A DNA stretch of 64,000 bases from Ruminococcus sp. Lineage in GTDB: Bacteria; Bacillota; Clostridia; Oscillospirales; Ruminococcaceae. Both the position numbers and the translations under genes were made by a program. The DNA lies in the NCBI GenBank assembly GCA_016290875.1, contig JAEEVL010000011.1, forward strand, positions 25,521-89,520, in the 5' to 3' direction. The notes under the pieces were generated by a model that did not search any database, was not told the origin of the DNA, and was given only the letters and a program-made list of their open reading frames with translations. Shown piece after piece: positions 34,522 through 43,082 of the stretch (the first letter of the stretch is position 1; each line of letters opens with the position of its first letter).

Positions 34522-35399
34522 TTCAGCTCCCACTCCTTTAACTGCTTAGCTTCCTCGTACATCGTACAGTAGCTCTCGTGGCGGCTGGCAGGTATCTCGC
34601 CGCGCTCCACCGCCGCACATACTGCACAGCCCTTTTCGCATACGTGGGCGCAGTCATTGAAACGGCAGTCCTCGACATAGTCCGCAAATTCACGGAAACA
34701 GCCTGCAAGCTCCTCCTTACGGACAATATCGTAGCGGTTGGTCTCAAAAGTCGAGAAACCGGGTGTATCTGCTATGTAGCCGCCCTCGCTCAGCTTGTAA
34801 AGCTGTGCGTGACGTGTGGTGTGCTTACCTCTGCCGAGCTTTTTGCTTATCTCGGCTGTCGGAATGTCAAGCGTCGGATCAACTGCATTCAGCAGAGTCG
34901 ACTTGCCTGCACCGGAATTGCCTGTGAACGCGCTTATCTTGCCGCGCAGCATATCTCTTACTGCCTGTATGGAGTTTTCATCGTTATAGTCCACCTCGAG
35001 CACATCAACGCCGATGCTGCCGTAAATGCTCTTCACCGGGGCGCTGTCTCCAAGGTCGGTCTTTGTTATCACCACGACCGGCTTTATGCCCTTGTACTCA
35101 GCTATCGCTATGAACTTGTCGAGTATGAGGTAATTCGGTGACGGACTGCACGTTGACACCACGAATATAAGCTGGTCAAGATTTGCGAGCGGAGGTCTTA
35201 TTATACTGTTCCTGCGTTCTGCGATGTCCGCGATGACTCCATCACGGAGCTCTACTGTATCGCCTACGCAGGGGCTTATACCTCTGTTGCGGAATACTCC
35301 TCTCGCCTTGCACTCATATATACCGTCAGGGGACTCTACTGTGTAGAGTCCCCCTAAGCATTTTGTTATTATTCCGCTTGTATTGACTGTATCAGCCAT
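34518..35399 (-). CDS. rsgA: Ribosome-assembly GTPase RsgA
   Basis: 293 residues. Circularly permuted GTPase that acts in late 30S maturation: OB-fold N-terminus (~1-65), TKTDLGD (G4) before GNSGAGKST (G1, ~165) and DTPGFS (G3), and a C-terminal zinc site CRFNDCAHVCEKGC. The ATG shares one base with the prkC stop (TAATG). It sits in the common Gram-positive order prpC-prkC-rsgA-thiN. Confidence 0.94.
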   Translation of the reverse strand: MADTVNTSGIITKCLGGLYTVESPDGIYECKARGVFRNRGISPCVGDTVELRDGVIADIAERRNSIIRPPLANLDQLIFVVSTCSPSPNYLILDKFIAIAEYKGIKPVVVITKTDLGDSAPVKSIYGSIGVDVLEVDYNDENSIQAVRDMLRGKISAFTGNSGAGKSTLLNAVDPTLDIPTAEISKKLGRGKHTTRHAQLYKLSEGGYIADTPGFSTFETNRYDIVRKEELAGCFREFADYVEDCRFNDCAHVCEKGCAVCAAVERGEIPASRHESYCTMYEEAKQLKEWELK

Positions 35400-37879
35400 T
35401 ACTGGTTGCCACCATTGTTCTGCTGATTCGGATCAGGTCCCTTACTAAGTGTTACATGGATAACTGTACCCTTAGGCACTTCAGAACCTGCGATATAATC
35501 CACCCAGAAAATACAATTATCACCATAATCAGAATAAACCTTCTCGCCAACAGCTTCAAAATTAAAGTTACTGCCGTATGTTGCTACTGCCTGGCTGAAG
35601 TCCATTCCTATAAGACCATCAGGTACTTTCACCATTTTCGGCTGTGTAGGCTTAGTTGCCTGTGTTGTAGGCTGTGTAGGCTTGGGAGCCTCAGTCTCAG
35701 GCTCTGTAGGAGCTTCTGTCGGAGCTTCTGTCTCAGGCTGCGGATAACCGCCTACATTTGCAAATGCCTGCTGGAAGTTCTCTGATTCAACTGTGATCTC
35801 CTTATCAGCAAAGTTGAATATATAGCTTCCTGCCTTCCACTGCTGGTTTGTGTTGAGGTTTGTGAGCATTGCTGTTACTCTTACCTTTTCACCTGAACCT
35901 GTTACCTTCTGAGTGTAGCTTGTATAAGTCGGGAGACTGAGTGTAGGTGTTGATACGGTAGTCTTCATTGAACCGTCATCACCTGCGATGATATAGTCGA
36001 TAACGAAACGTCCTACCGGCTGATTTCCGTTTTCATCTGCCGGGAAGTTTGCTGTGATCTCAATGTCTCCGTCAGGAGCCTTACCGTTACTGTAGTAGAG
36101 TATGATCTCAGTACCCTTGTCTACCATTTCGTTCTTCTCGATGCTCTGCTCAACGACTGTCTTTTCCTTCTCGTAAGAAGCCTTTTCCTCAGTCTTTACA
36201 GTAAGACCGCTGTATTCAGCCATATATGCAGCTTCTTCAACGTCTCTTCCAACGAAATCGTCAACCTTTACAGTACCGTTGTTCGGTCCCATACTAACCT
36301 TGAGGACTATCTTTGTACCCTTGGGAACTTCTGTGCCCTCCGGAGGATCGGATTCGATGACGTTGCCTGACGGGATGTCCGGATCAGGCTTACGCTTGAT
36401 CTCGCACTCGAGGTTGTGGCTCTTGAGCTGCTGCTTAGCAAGCTCGAGGTTGATGCCCTTTACTCTCGGAACTTCAACTGTTTCGCGTCCCTTGCTGACT
36501 TTAACCTTGAGGGTATCGCCCTTGTTGAATTCCTTTTCCGGCTCGATACTCTGCTCGAATATTCGGCCTTCGTCAAGATCGTTGTATTCCTGTGCTTCAA
36601 CTTCAAACTTGATGTTGTTTCCGTACTGGCTCTGTGCCTCGTTGAAATCAACATTGTAGAAGTCAGGCATTCTGTAATCGCTCTTTTTGCCGCTTCCCTT
36701 GAGGAGGTCGCTGAGGAGGAGCGCTACGAAGATAACTGCACCTACGATAACTACTACGACTACCGCAGTAAGTACCGGTACTACGAGCGATGAACGCTCT
36801 TCTTCCTCTTCTTCCTCTTCCTGGTCGCCATAATAGTCATCGGGATAATTGCCGTCCGGATAACCGTCGCCCATTCTCTGAGGCGGCTGCTGGTTCTGAT
36901 ACATAGCGTTTGCGCCTGCATATACAGGAACGCCTGCGCCGTACTGCTCTTCGCCGACTGGTTCCTCGGACTGTACTTCGTTGTTTACAGGTGCCGGGAA
37001 GTTTATGGTATCTTCTGTGCTTTCTTCCTGATAATAGCCGAATGTGCGTGTAGGATCAGCCTTGAAGGCTTCGATGTCGCTTATCATTTCAGCTGTTGTC
37101 TGGTATCTGTCCTCAGGAGCCTTTTCCATAGCCTTGAGAACGATCTCCTCAAGTCCGTCAGGTATCTCGGGGTTGATAGCTCTCGGACGCTCCGGAATAT
37201 CGTGCATATGCATTACTGCGATAGCAACCGGGTTGTCGCTGTCGAAAGGCTTTCTGCCTGAGAGCATCTCATACATCATAGCGCCGACAGAGTAAATATC
37301 GCTCTTGGCGTCGGTAACGTTTCCGCTTGCCTGTTCAGGACTGATGTAGTGAACGCTTCCGATAGCCTGATCGGTAGCTGTCTTGCCCTCTTCACGGGCA
37401 AACTTTGCAATACCGAAGTCCATGACCTTGATAGTTCCGTCAGTGAACATCATTATGTTCTGAGGTTTGATATCACGGTGAACTATGCCCTTGTCATGTG
37501 CGTGCTGGAGAGCACGGAGTATCTGTATTACAAAATGTACGGTATCCTTCCATGTAAGGATCTTCTCGTCCTCGATATACTCCTTGAGAGTGATACCGTC
37601 GATATATTCCATAACGATGTACTGTATCTTCTCTGAGAAGCCTACATCATATATCTTTACGATGTTAGGGTGAGAAAGAACAGCGATAGCCTTGGATTCA
37701 TTCCTGAAACGGCGCAGAAATTCTTCATTCTCTGCGTATTCCTTCTTCAGGATCTTTATCGCAACTGTTTTGTTGTCAATGACATCGACGCCCTTATAGA
37801 CTTCAGCCATTCCGCCTACGCCTATAAGCTCGGTTATCTCATACCTTCCGTCGAGCTTCTTGCCGATATTCTTGTCCAT
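35399..37879 (-). CDS. prkC: PASTA-domain Ser/Thr protein kinase
   Basis: 826 residues. Cytoplasmic kinase domain ~1-275: glycine loop GVGGMAEVYKG, Lys in VAIKIL, HRDIKPQN, DFGIAKF, and the activation segment GSVHYISPEQASG. An acidic run of nine Glu/Asp residues precedes the membrane helix (~366-391). Outside are three consecutive PASTA repeats (~400-605), then a ~100-residue domain without PASTA pattern, a Pro/Thr/Glu-rich linker (~712-745, PTEAPTEPETEAP) and a final PASTA repeat (to ~815). PASTA repeats bind muropeptides and couple wall state to growth control. The partner phosphatase prpC lies directly upstream. The spacer domain before the last PASTA is not the usual layout. Confidence 0.93.
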   Translation of the reverse strand: MDKNIGKKLDGRYEITELIGVGGMAEVYKGVDVIDNKTVAIKILKKEYAENEEFLRRFRNESKAIAVLSHPNIVKIYDVGFSEKIQYIVMEYIDGITLKEYIEDEKILTWKDTVHFVIQILRALQHAHDKGIVHRDIKPQNIMMFTDGTIKVMDFGIAKFAREEGKTATDQAIGSVHYISPEQASGNVTDAKSDIYSVGAMMYEMLSGRKPFDSDNPVAIAVMHMHDIPERPRAINPEIPDGLEEIVLKAMEKAPEDRYQTTAEMISDIEAFKADPTRTFGYYQEESTEDTINFPAPVNNEVQSEEPVGEEQYGAGVPVYAGANAMYQNQQPPQRMGDGYPDGNYPDDYYGDQEEEEEEEERSSLVVPVLTAVVVVVIVGAVIFVALLLSDLLKGSGKKSDYRMPDFYNVDFNEAQSQYGNNIKFEVEAQEYNDLDEGRIFEQSIEPEKEFNKGDTLKVKVSKGRETVEVPRVKGINLELAKQQLKSHNLECEIKRKPDPDIPSGNVIESDPPEGTEVPKGTKIVLKVSMGPNNGTVKVDDFVGRDVEEAAYMAEYSGLTVKTEEKASYEKEKTVVEQSIEKNEMVDKGTEIILYYSNGKAPDGDIEITANFPADENGNQPVGRFVIDYIIAGDDGSMKTTVSTPTLSLPTYTSYTQKVTGSGEKVRVTAMLTNLNTNQQWKAGSYIFNFADKEITVESENFQQAFANVGGYPQPETEAPTEAPTEPETEAPKPTQPTTQATKPTQPKMVKVPDGLIGMDFSQAVATYGSNFNFEAVGEKVYSDYGDNCIFWVDYIAGSEVPKGTVIHVTLSKGPDPNQQNNGGNQ

Positions 37880-37895
37880 TTCCTTTCCTCCTGGA

Positions 37896-38621
37896 TCAAT
37901 CAGAAATTACCGCTACTGTTACGTTATCGCGGCCGCCCTTGCTGAGTGCGAGATTAATTAGTTCGTCTGCGACGTCATCAAAGGAAGAATTGAGGATAAC
38001 GTCGTAAATTTCATCGTCGCTGCAGTATCCTGACAGTCCGTCAGAGCAGAGCAGCAGTCCGATCTTGTCTGTATAATTTATCATAAAGGTATCCGTGAGC
38101 ACCGTTTTTTCAACACCCACAGCCCTTACAAGCATATGTTTCTGAGGATGGTTCTCCATTTCCTCTTCTGTTATCTTGCCCTGTTCAAAGAGCATTGAAG
38201 CAACATTGTGGTCCTCAGTTATTCTCCTGAGTCCCTTGTCACCTATGAGGTAAGCACGGCTGTCGCCGACGTTTGCTATAAATACCGAATCTTTGTTTAC
38301 AAAAGCAGCAACACAAGTAGTTCCCATACCGAAGTTCTTGAAATCGAGCCTTGCCTTGGTGTATATTACTGAATTCGCCGCAGAAACAGATGATATAAGC
38401 AGTTTGCGGATCTCTTCATCGCCGAGACTTTCTGAGTAACCGGCTGAAAAGCGCTGGAAAAATTCCTTTATGGCGAGTTCGCTCGCTTCTTTTCCGGCAC
38501 GTTCTCCGCCCATGCCGTCACATACGACAGCAAGGACATTATGTCCGTAATACTCACATCTGACAGCATCCTGATTTTCTTCGCGCTTCAGACCTATGTC
38601 TGTGCCGAATCTGAATCTCAA
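37896..38621 (-). CDS. prpC: PP2C-type protein phosphatase
   Basis: 241-residue metal-dependent phosphatase, antagonist of PrkC. Motifs: REENQDA, VCDGMGGE, NVGDSRAYL, ITEDHN, LCSDGLSG and GGRDNVTV, giving the metal-binding aspartates. The start is TTG at 38621, which overlaps the rlmN stop as TTGA and is preceded by GGGGG; there is no nearby ATG before the conserved N-terminus. Confidence 0.93.
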   Translation of the reverse strand: MRFRFGTDIGLKREENQDAVRCEYYGHNVLAVVCDGMGGERAGKEASELAIKEFFQRFSAGYSESLGDEEIRKLLISSVSAANSVIYTKARLDFKNFGMGTTCVAAFVNKDSVFIANVGDSRAYLIGDKGLRRITEDHNVASMLFEQGKITEEEMENHPQKHMLVRAVGVEKTVLTDTFMINYTDKIGLLLCSDGLSGYCSDDEIYDVILNSSFDDVADELINLALSKGGRDNVTVAVISD

Positions 38622-39673
38622 TTATCCGCACCCCCGTTTTTACTTTGCTCTGCAGCATCTCGTCTGAGCTGACCGCAGGCAGCTTCTATATCGCTTCCGA
38701 GAGTTCTTCTCACGGTCGCGTTGATACCGCGCTTTTCAAGGCGTTTCGCAAAATCAGCAACGCCTGAACGCGCAGTTCTGAAATTTCTTTCCTTTACCTT
38801 ATTTACAGGTATCAGGTTGACGTGACAGTTCAGTCCTCTAAGCAGAGCAGCAAGCCTGTCCGCGTCAGCATCAGATGAATTCACATCATCTATAACGGCA
38901 TACTCAAAGGTGATACGCCGTCCTGTCCTGTCGATGTAGTACCGGCAGGCTTTTATAAGCTCGTCTATATTATATGTCCGGTTGACCGGCATTATTTCAC
39001 TTCTTTTGTCATTATCAGGACTGTGCAGGGAAATACACAGCGTAAGCTGCAGTTTCAGCTCTGCAAGGTCATATATCCGCGGCACTATGCCGCAGGTTGA
39101 AAGTGAAATATGTCTCAGACTGAGATTATTGCCGTCCTTGTCGGAAATAAGTCTCAGGAATTTTATCACATTGTCATAATTGTCGAGCGGTTCGCCGATA
39201 CCCATGAGAACAATTCCCGAAGCTCTAACTCCGGCATCGCGTTCAGTCTCGTAGATCTGCATAAGTATCTCTGATGGTTCAAGGCTGCGGACGTATCCTG
39301 CGATAGCAGACGCACAGAACTTACAGCCCATTTTACAGCCGACCTGAGTCGACACACATATGCTGTGACCGTAGTTGTATTCCATCAGCACAGTCTCGAC
39401 AAAATTGCCGTCAGAAAGCCTATATAGATATTTTACAGTATTATCCATAGCGCTTTCAAGCCTTTTCTGCACAAATAGTCCTTTTGTACAAAAATTTTCT
39501 TTTAGCCGCTGCCTCAATTGGACAGATATATCAGTCATTTCATCGAAATCAAACACTCTTTTTACATGCAGCCATTGAAATATCTGCTTTGCCCTGAATT
39601 TCTTCTCTCCCTGTGCCACAAGAAGAGCCTCCAGTTCACTCAGACTCAGACTGAGAATATCTGTTTTTTCCAA
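38618..39673 (-). CDS. rlmN: 23S rRNA (adenine-2503-C2) methyltransferase
   Basis: 351-residue radical-SAM enzyme methylating A2503 of 23S rRNA and A37 of some tRNAs. The cluster motif CKMGCKFC (~115), VSTQVGC before it, GIGEPLDNYDN, SLHSPDND and the C-terminal Cys in SDIEAACGQL are present. The start is TTG at 39673, behind AAGGCGGTG. Confidence 0.94.
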   Translation of the reverse strand: MEKTDILSLSLSELEALLVAQGEKKFRAKQIFQWLHVKRVFDFDEMTDISVQLRQRLKENFCTKGLFVQKRLESAMDNTVKYLYRLSDGNFVETVLMEYNYGHSICVSTQVGCKMGCKFCASAIAGYVRSLEPSEILMQIYETERDAGVRASGIVLMGIGEPLDNYDNVIKFLRLISDKDGNNLSLRHISLSTCGIVPRIYDLAELKLQLTLCISLHSPDNDKRSEIMPVNRTYNIDELIKACRYYIDRTGRRITFEYAVIDDVNSSDADADRLAALLRGLNCHVNLIPVNKVKERNFRTARSGVADFAKRLEKRGINATVRRTLGSDIEAACGQLRRDAAEQSKNGGADN

Positions 39674-39677
39674 TTGA

Positions 39678-40997
39678 TCACCGCCTTACTTTTCTGAATT
39701 TTGCAATGAAGAATCCGTCATCGAAGCCGTACATCGGAGAAAGTGTTGCATTAGTGCCAAACTTTCTGAGAAGCATCTCAGGAAGCTCGACCGGTTCTAT
39801 CTCGGGATGTTCCCTGAGAAGCCTTTCGACTACCTCTTCGTTTTCGGCTTTACGAACGGTACAGGTCGAGTAGACCATTTCTCCGCCCACCGCAAGATAG
39901 CGCAGGGCATTTTCTGCGATACTGTACTGTATCTCCGGAAGTCTTGCGAAATCCGAGAGTGGTTTGTACTTTATCTCCGGTTTCTTCCTGATGACTCCGA
40001 AGCCCGAGCACGGCACATCGCACAGTATCTTGGTGAACTCCGGCAGATCAGCGTTGTATTTCGTCGCGTCCCCTGCCGCAGCCTGTATATTTGTAAGTCC
40101 CAGACGTTCAGCGCCCTTGCGTATCAGCTCGGCACGCTTCTCGTGCAGGTCAAAAGCATATATCTTTCCCTTGCCGTTCATCATTTCCGCCATAGTGAAG
40201 GTCTTTCCTCCCGGAGCGGCACAGATGTCCAGCACAAGGTCGTTTTCTGTCGGCGCAAGCGCCTTGCAGCAATACTGTGAAGCCAATCCCTGAACGTGGA
40301 AAAAGCCTTTCCTGAAAGCCTCGGTCGCCGTAACATCACCGTTTTCGATGACGTGAGAACATTCCGGCAATTCAGGGATACCGCCGCTCAGCAGCCTTAT
40401 TTTGCCCATAGTCTTCTGAAGTTCTTTTTCATTGCAGCGAAGCTGGTTGCGGCGAAGACATACTGCCGGCCTTTCAAGCGAATGAGCAAGAAAATGGAAG
40501 GCAAAATCCTTGCCATAGTCATTTGTGAGACTTTTAACAAGTTCCTCCGGACAGGAATACACGATCGACATAGCCTTGACATTGTCGACGTTTCCTTCGT
40601 ATATCTTCTTTTCCTGACGGATGAAATTACGTAAAACAGCGTTTACCATGCCGGCAGCGCTGGTCTTGCCGAATTTCTTTGCAAGCTTAACGCTCTCATT
40701 GACAGCCGCATTGTCAGGAACAAGATCCATATACGCAAGCTGATAAATACCGGCACGGAGTATATTCACAACTATGCTGTCCATTTTCTCGATAGGCCGC
40801 TTGGACAGTCTGCCTATCACGTAGTCAAGACTTAGCTTAGTCTGGATAACACCGTAATAAACCGCTGAACAAAGTCTTTTCCCCCGATCATCAAGATCGG
40901 AGGAATCAAGACCTGCCTTAAGCTGGATATTTGAGTAACTGCCGCTCCTGAAAGTCTTATCGAGGAGTTTGACAGCGAGATAGCGGGGATCCGTCAT
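39678..40997 (-). CDS. rsmB: 16S rRNA (cytosine-967-C5) methyltransferase
   Basis: 439 residues. An N-terminal NusB-like RNA-binding domain (~1-135) and a Rossmann methyltransferase with DICAAPGGKTF, DVPCSGFG (catalytic PC motif) and STCTV containing the second Cys. The ATG overlaps the stop of the protease gene (ATGA). Confidence 0.94.
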   Translation of the reverse strand: MTDPRYLAVKLLDKTFRSGSYSNIQLKAGLDSSDLDDRGKRLCSAVYYGVIQTKLSLDYVIGRLSKRPIEKMDSIVVNILRAGIYQLAYMDLVPDNAAVNESVKLAKKFGKTSAAGMVNAVLRNFIRQEKKIYEGNVDNVKAMSIVYSCPEELVKSLTNDYGKDFAFHFLAHSLERPAVCLRRNQLRCNEKELQKTMGKIRLLSGGIPELPECSHVIENGDVTATEAFRKGFFHVQGLASQYCCKALAPTENDLVLDICAAPGGKTFTMAEMMNGKGKIYAFDLHEKRAELIRKGAERLGLTNIQAAAGDATKYNADLPEFTKILCDVPCSGFGVIRKKPEIKYKPLSDFARLPEIQYSIAENALRYLAVGGEMVYSTCTVRKAENEEVVERLLREHPEIEPVELPEMLLRKFGTNATLSPMYGFDDGFFIAKFRKVRR

Positions 40998-41662
40998 CTT
41001 CTCTTAGCAGCAGCTAAAAGTCTGAGAAGCTGAATGATAGATGTTACAAGTGCAACAACATAAGTCAGCGCAGCTGCCTTGAGCACCTTGCGAGCCTGTG
41101 CAGTTTCGCCCGAATCAAGTATCATATCGTTCTCGAGAGTCTTGAGTGCTCTGCCGCTTGCGTCAAACTCAACAGGGAGTGTTACAAGCTGGAAAAGAAC
41201 TACTGCTGAGAACATGATGATACCAGCCCAAACGAGCTCGGGGAAAGCCTCGAAGAAAATGAGTCCAAGAACGAATGCGAGATACCAGAACTTTGAGCAG
41301 ATATTTACTGCCGGAACGATAGCTGTTCTGATCTTTATAGGAGTGTAATCCTCAGCGTGCTGACAAGCGTGACCGCACTCGTGTGCTGCAACACCGATAG
41401 CTGAAACAGAAGTCTTTCCGTAAACAGACTCGGAAAGTCTTACTACGTTTGCCTGAGGATCATAGTGGTCTGTGAGGTTTCCGGGAATACGCTCGATACC
41501 AACATAGGTAAGGCCGTTGCTGTCAAGTATCTGACGAGCTACCTGTTCTGCTGTGAGTCCTCTTGAATTGTGTACATCGCTGTACTTGTTGAAAGTTGAC
41601 TTAACATTGATAGATGCCCAAATCGGGAGAATAAGCATTACAAGAATAAGAAGAATCCACAT
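40994..41662 (-). CDS. Membrane zinc metallopeptidase, YugP type
   Basis: 222 residues with an N-terminal helix (1-~15), HEXXH-like zinc motif AAHECGHACQHAEDY (~95) and three C-terminal helices. This is the neutral zinc metallopeptidase family typified by B. subtilis YugP, whose substrates are not known. Located between fmt and rsmB, an order seen in other Clostridia. Confidence 0.87.
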   Translation of the reverse strand: MWILLILVMLILPIWASINVKSTFNKYSDVHNSRGLTAEQVARQILDSNGLTYVGIERIPGNLTDHYDPQANVVRLSESVYGKTSVSAIGVAAHECGHACQHAEDYTPIKIRTAIVPAVNICSKFWYLAFVLGLIFFEAFPELVWAGIIMFSAVVLFQLVTLPVEFDASGRALKTLENDMILDSGETAQARKVLKAAALTYVVALVTSIIQLLRLLAAAKRR

Positions 41663-41675
41663 ATTAATACCTCCG

Positions 41676-42611
41676 TTAGTTAAGTTTTTCGCCTTTGGCG
41701 AGTTTTTTTCCTCTGAGGAAGTCCTCAGTTTTCATACGTTTTTTGCCTTCGGGCTGAACTTCAAGGAAGGTCACGCCCTTTCCGTCGCCGCACTTTACTG
41801 TGAAGCGTTCTGTATCGACAACTGCGCCGTTCTCTGCGTCCGGAGCAATATTGTCCGAAATTTCTGAGTGGTAGACCTTTATCCTCTTGCCGCCGAGCAT
41901 TGCGAATCCCGTAACACCGCGAATGGTATTGTGTACCTCCGCAGCAGTCTTCGAGAAGTCGAGAGCGCTCATTTCCTTGCGTATCATCGGTGAGTAGCAT
42001 GACTGTGAATCGTCCTGCACTTCCGGTGAGAGCTTGCCCTCAGCGATAGCGCTGACAGTATCCATAAGGACCTCGCCGCCCATTTCGGAAAGTCTTGCGT
42101 AGAGTTCCTCATATGTCTCGTTTTCACCGATAGCCGTTGCCCTCTTTATGAGCATATCGCCTGTATCGAGTCCTTCGCTCATCTGCATCGAAGTTACGCC
42201 TGTTTCTGTCTCACCGTTTAGGAGCACCCAGTTGATGGGAGCAGCTCCCCTGTATTTCGGGAGAAGTGAAGCGTGTATATTAACACAGCCGTACTTTGGC
42301 AGCTCGAGTATCTCCTTCGGAAGTATCTGTCCGTAAGCCGTTACGACGATAAGGTCAGGAGCTATATCTCTCAGTATCTTCATCGACTCCTCTGCATCGT
42401 CGCCCTTTCTCAGCGAAAGCGGCTGGTATACCGGTATCCCGTACTCCAGTGCCTTTTCCTTGACCGGAGTCGGTATCATTTTGTATCCTCGTCCCTTAGG
42501 CTTGTCAGGCTGTGTAAAAACAGCTTCAACTTCACAATCGCTCTCGGCAAGCACTTTCAGACACGGAACAGCAAATTCCGGAGTTCCCATAAATACTATT
42601 TTCAATCTCAT
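41676..42611 (-). CDS. fmt: Methionyl-tRNA formyltransferase
   Basis: 311 residues. Formylates initiator Met-tRNA. FMGTPEFAVP start, formyl-folate site with NIHASLLPKYRGAAPINW, and LDTGDML. The ATG overlaps the def stop (ATGA), so the pair that adds and removes formyl groups is translationally coupled. Confidence 0.95.
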   Translation of the reverse strand: MRLKIVFMGTPEFAVPCLKVLAESDCEVEAVFTQPDKPKGRGYKMIPTPVKEKALEYGIPVYQPLSLRKGDDAEESMKILRDIAPDLIVVTAYGQILPKEILELPKYGCVNIHASLLPKYRGAAPINWVLLNGETETGVTSMQMSEGLDTGDMLIKRATAIGENETYEELYARLSEMGGEVLMDTVSAIAEGKLSPEVQDDSQSCYSPMIRKEMSALDFSKTAAEVHNTIRGVTGFAMLGGKRIKVYHSEISDNIAPDAENGAVVDTERFTVKCGDGKGVTFLEVQPEGKKRMKTEDFLRGKKLAKGEKLN

Positions 42612-43069
42612 CCCTCCTCGGGTACAAAGAATTCCTCCACGATCTCAGTAAATACATGACCGTCAAGATGGTCATTCTCATGGCAGGTACACTGTGCTCC
42701 GAGCTCTGTAAAATCACGCTCGAACCAGTTGCCGTTTCTGTCCTGAGCCCTGAGATGGCACTTCATAGGTCTTGTGACGTATCCCCATACATTCGGGCAT
42801 GAAAGGCAGCCTTCCTGAACGCGCTGCTTTCCCTCTTTCATTGTGACCTCTGGGTTTATAGCTTCAACTATGCCCTCCTCAAGGTGCATGATGAATATCC
42901 TGCGGCATATGCCTATCTGCGGAGCTGCAAGACCGAGTCCCTGAGCCTTTTCAAGAGTCTCGTGCATATCATCGAGCAGAACAGCAAGCTTGTCATCAAA
43001 CTTATCCACAGGCTTGCATACCTTGTGAAGTATCTCGTCCTTATCAGTAAGAATCTTTCTTAATGCCAT
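42608..43069 (-). CDS. def: Peptide deformylase
   Basis: 153 residues. Motif 1 GLAAPQIG, motif 2 EGCLSCP and motif 3 HENDHLDG, giving the Cys and two His metal ligands and the catalytic Glu. Asn in HENDH replaces the more common Ile/Leu, without loss of a ligand. Confidence 0.95.
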   Translation of the reverse strand: MALRKILTDKDEILHKVCKPVDKFDDKLAVLLDDMHETLEKAQGLGLAAPQIGICRRIFIMHLEEGIVEAINPEVTMKEGKQRVQEGCLSCPNVWGYVTRPMKCHLRAQDRNGNWFERDFTELGAQCTCHENDHLDGHVFTEIVEEFFVPEEG

Positions 43070-43082
43070 TTTTATCCCTTCC

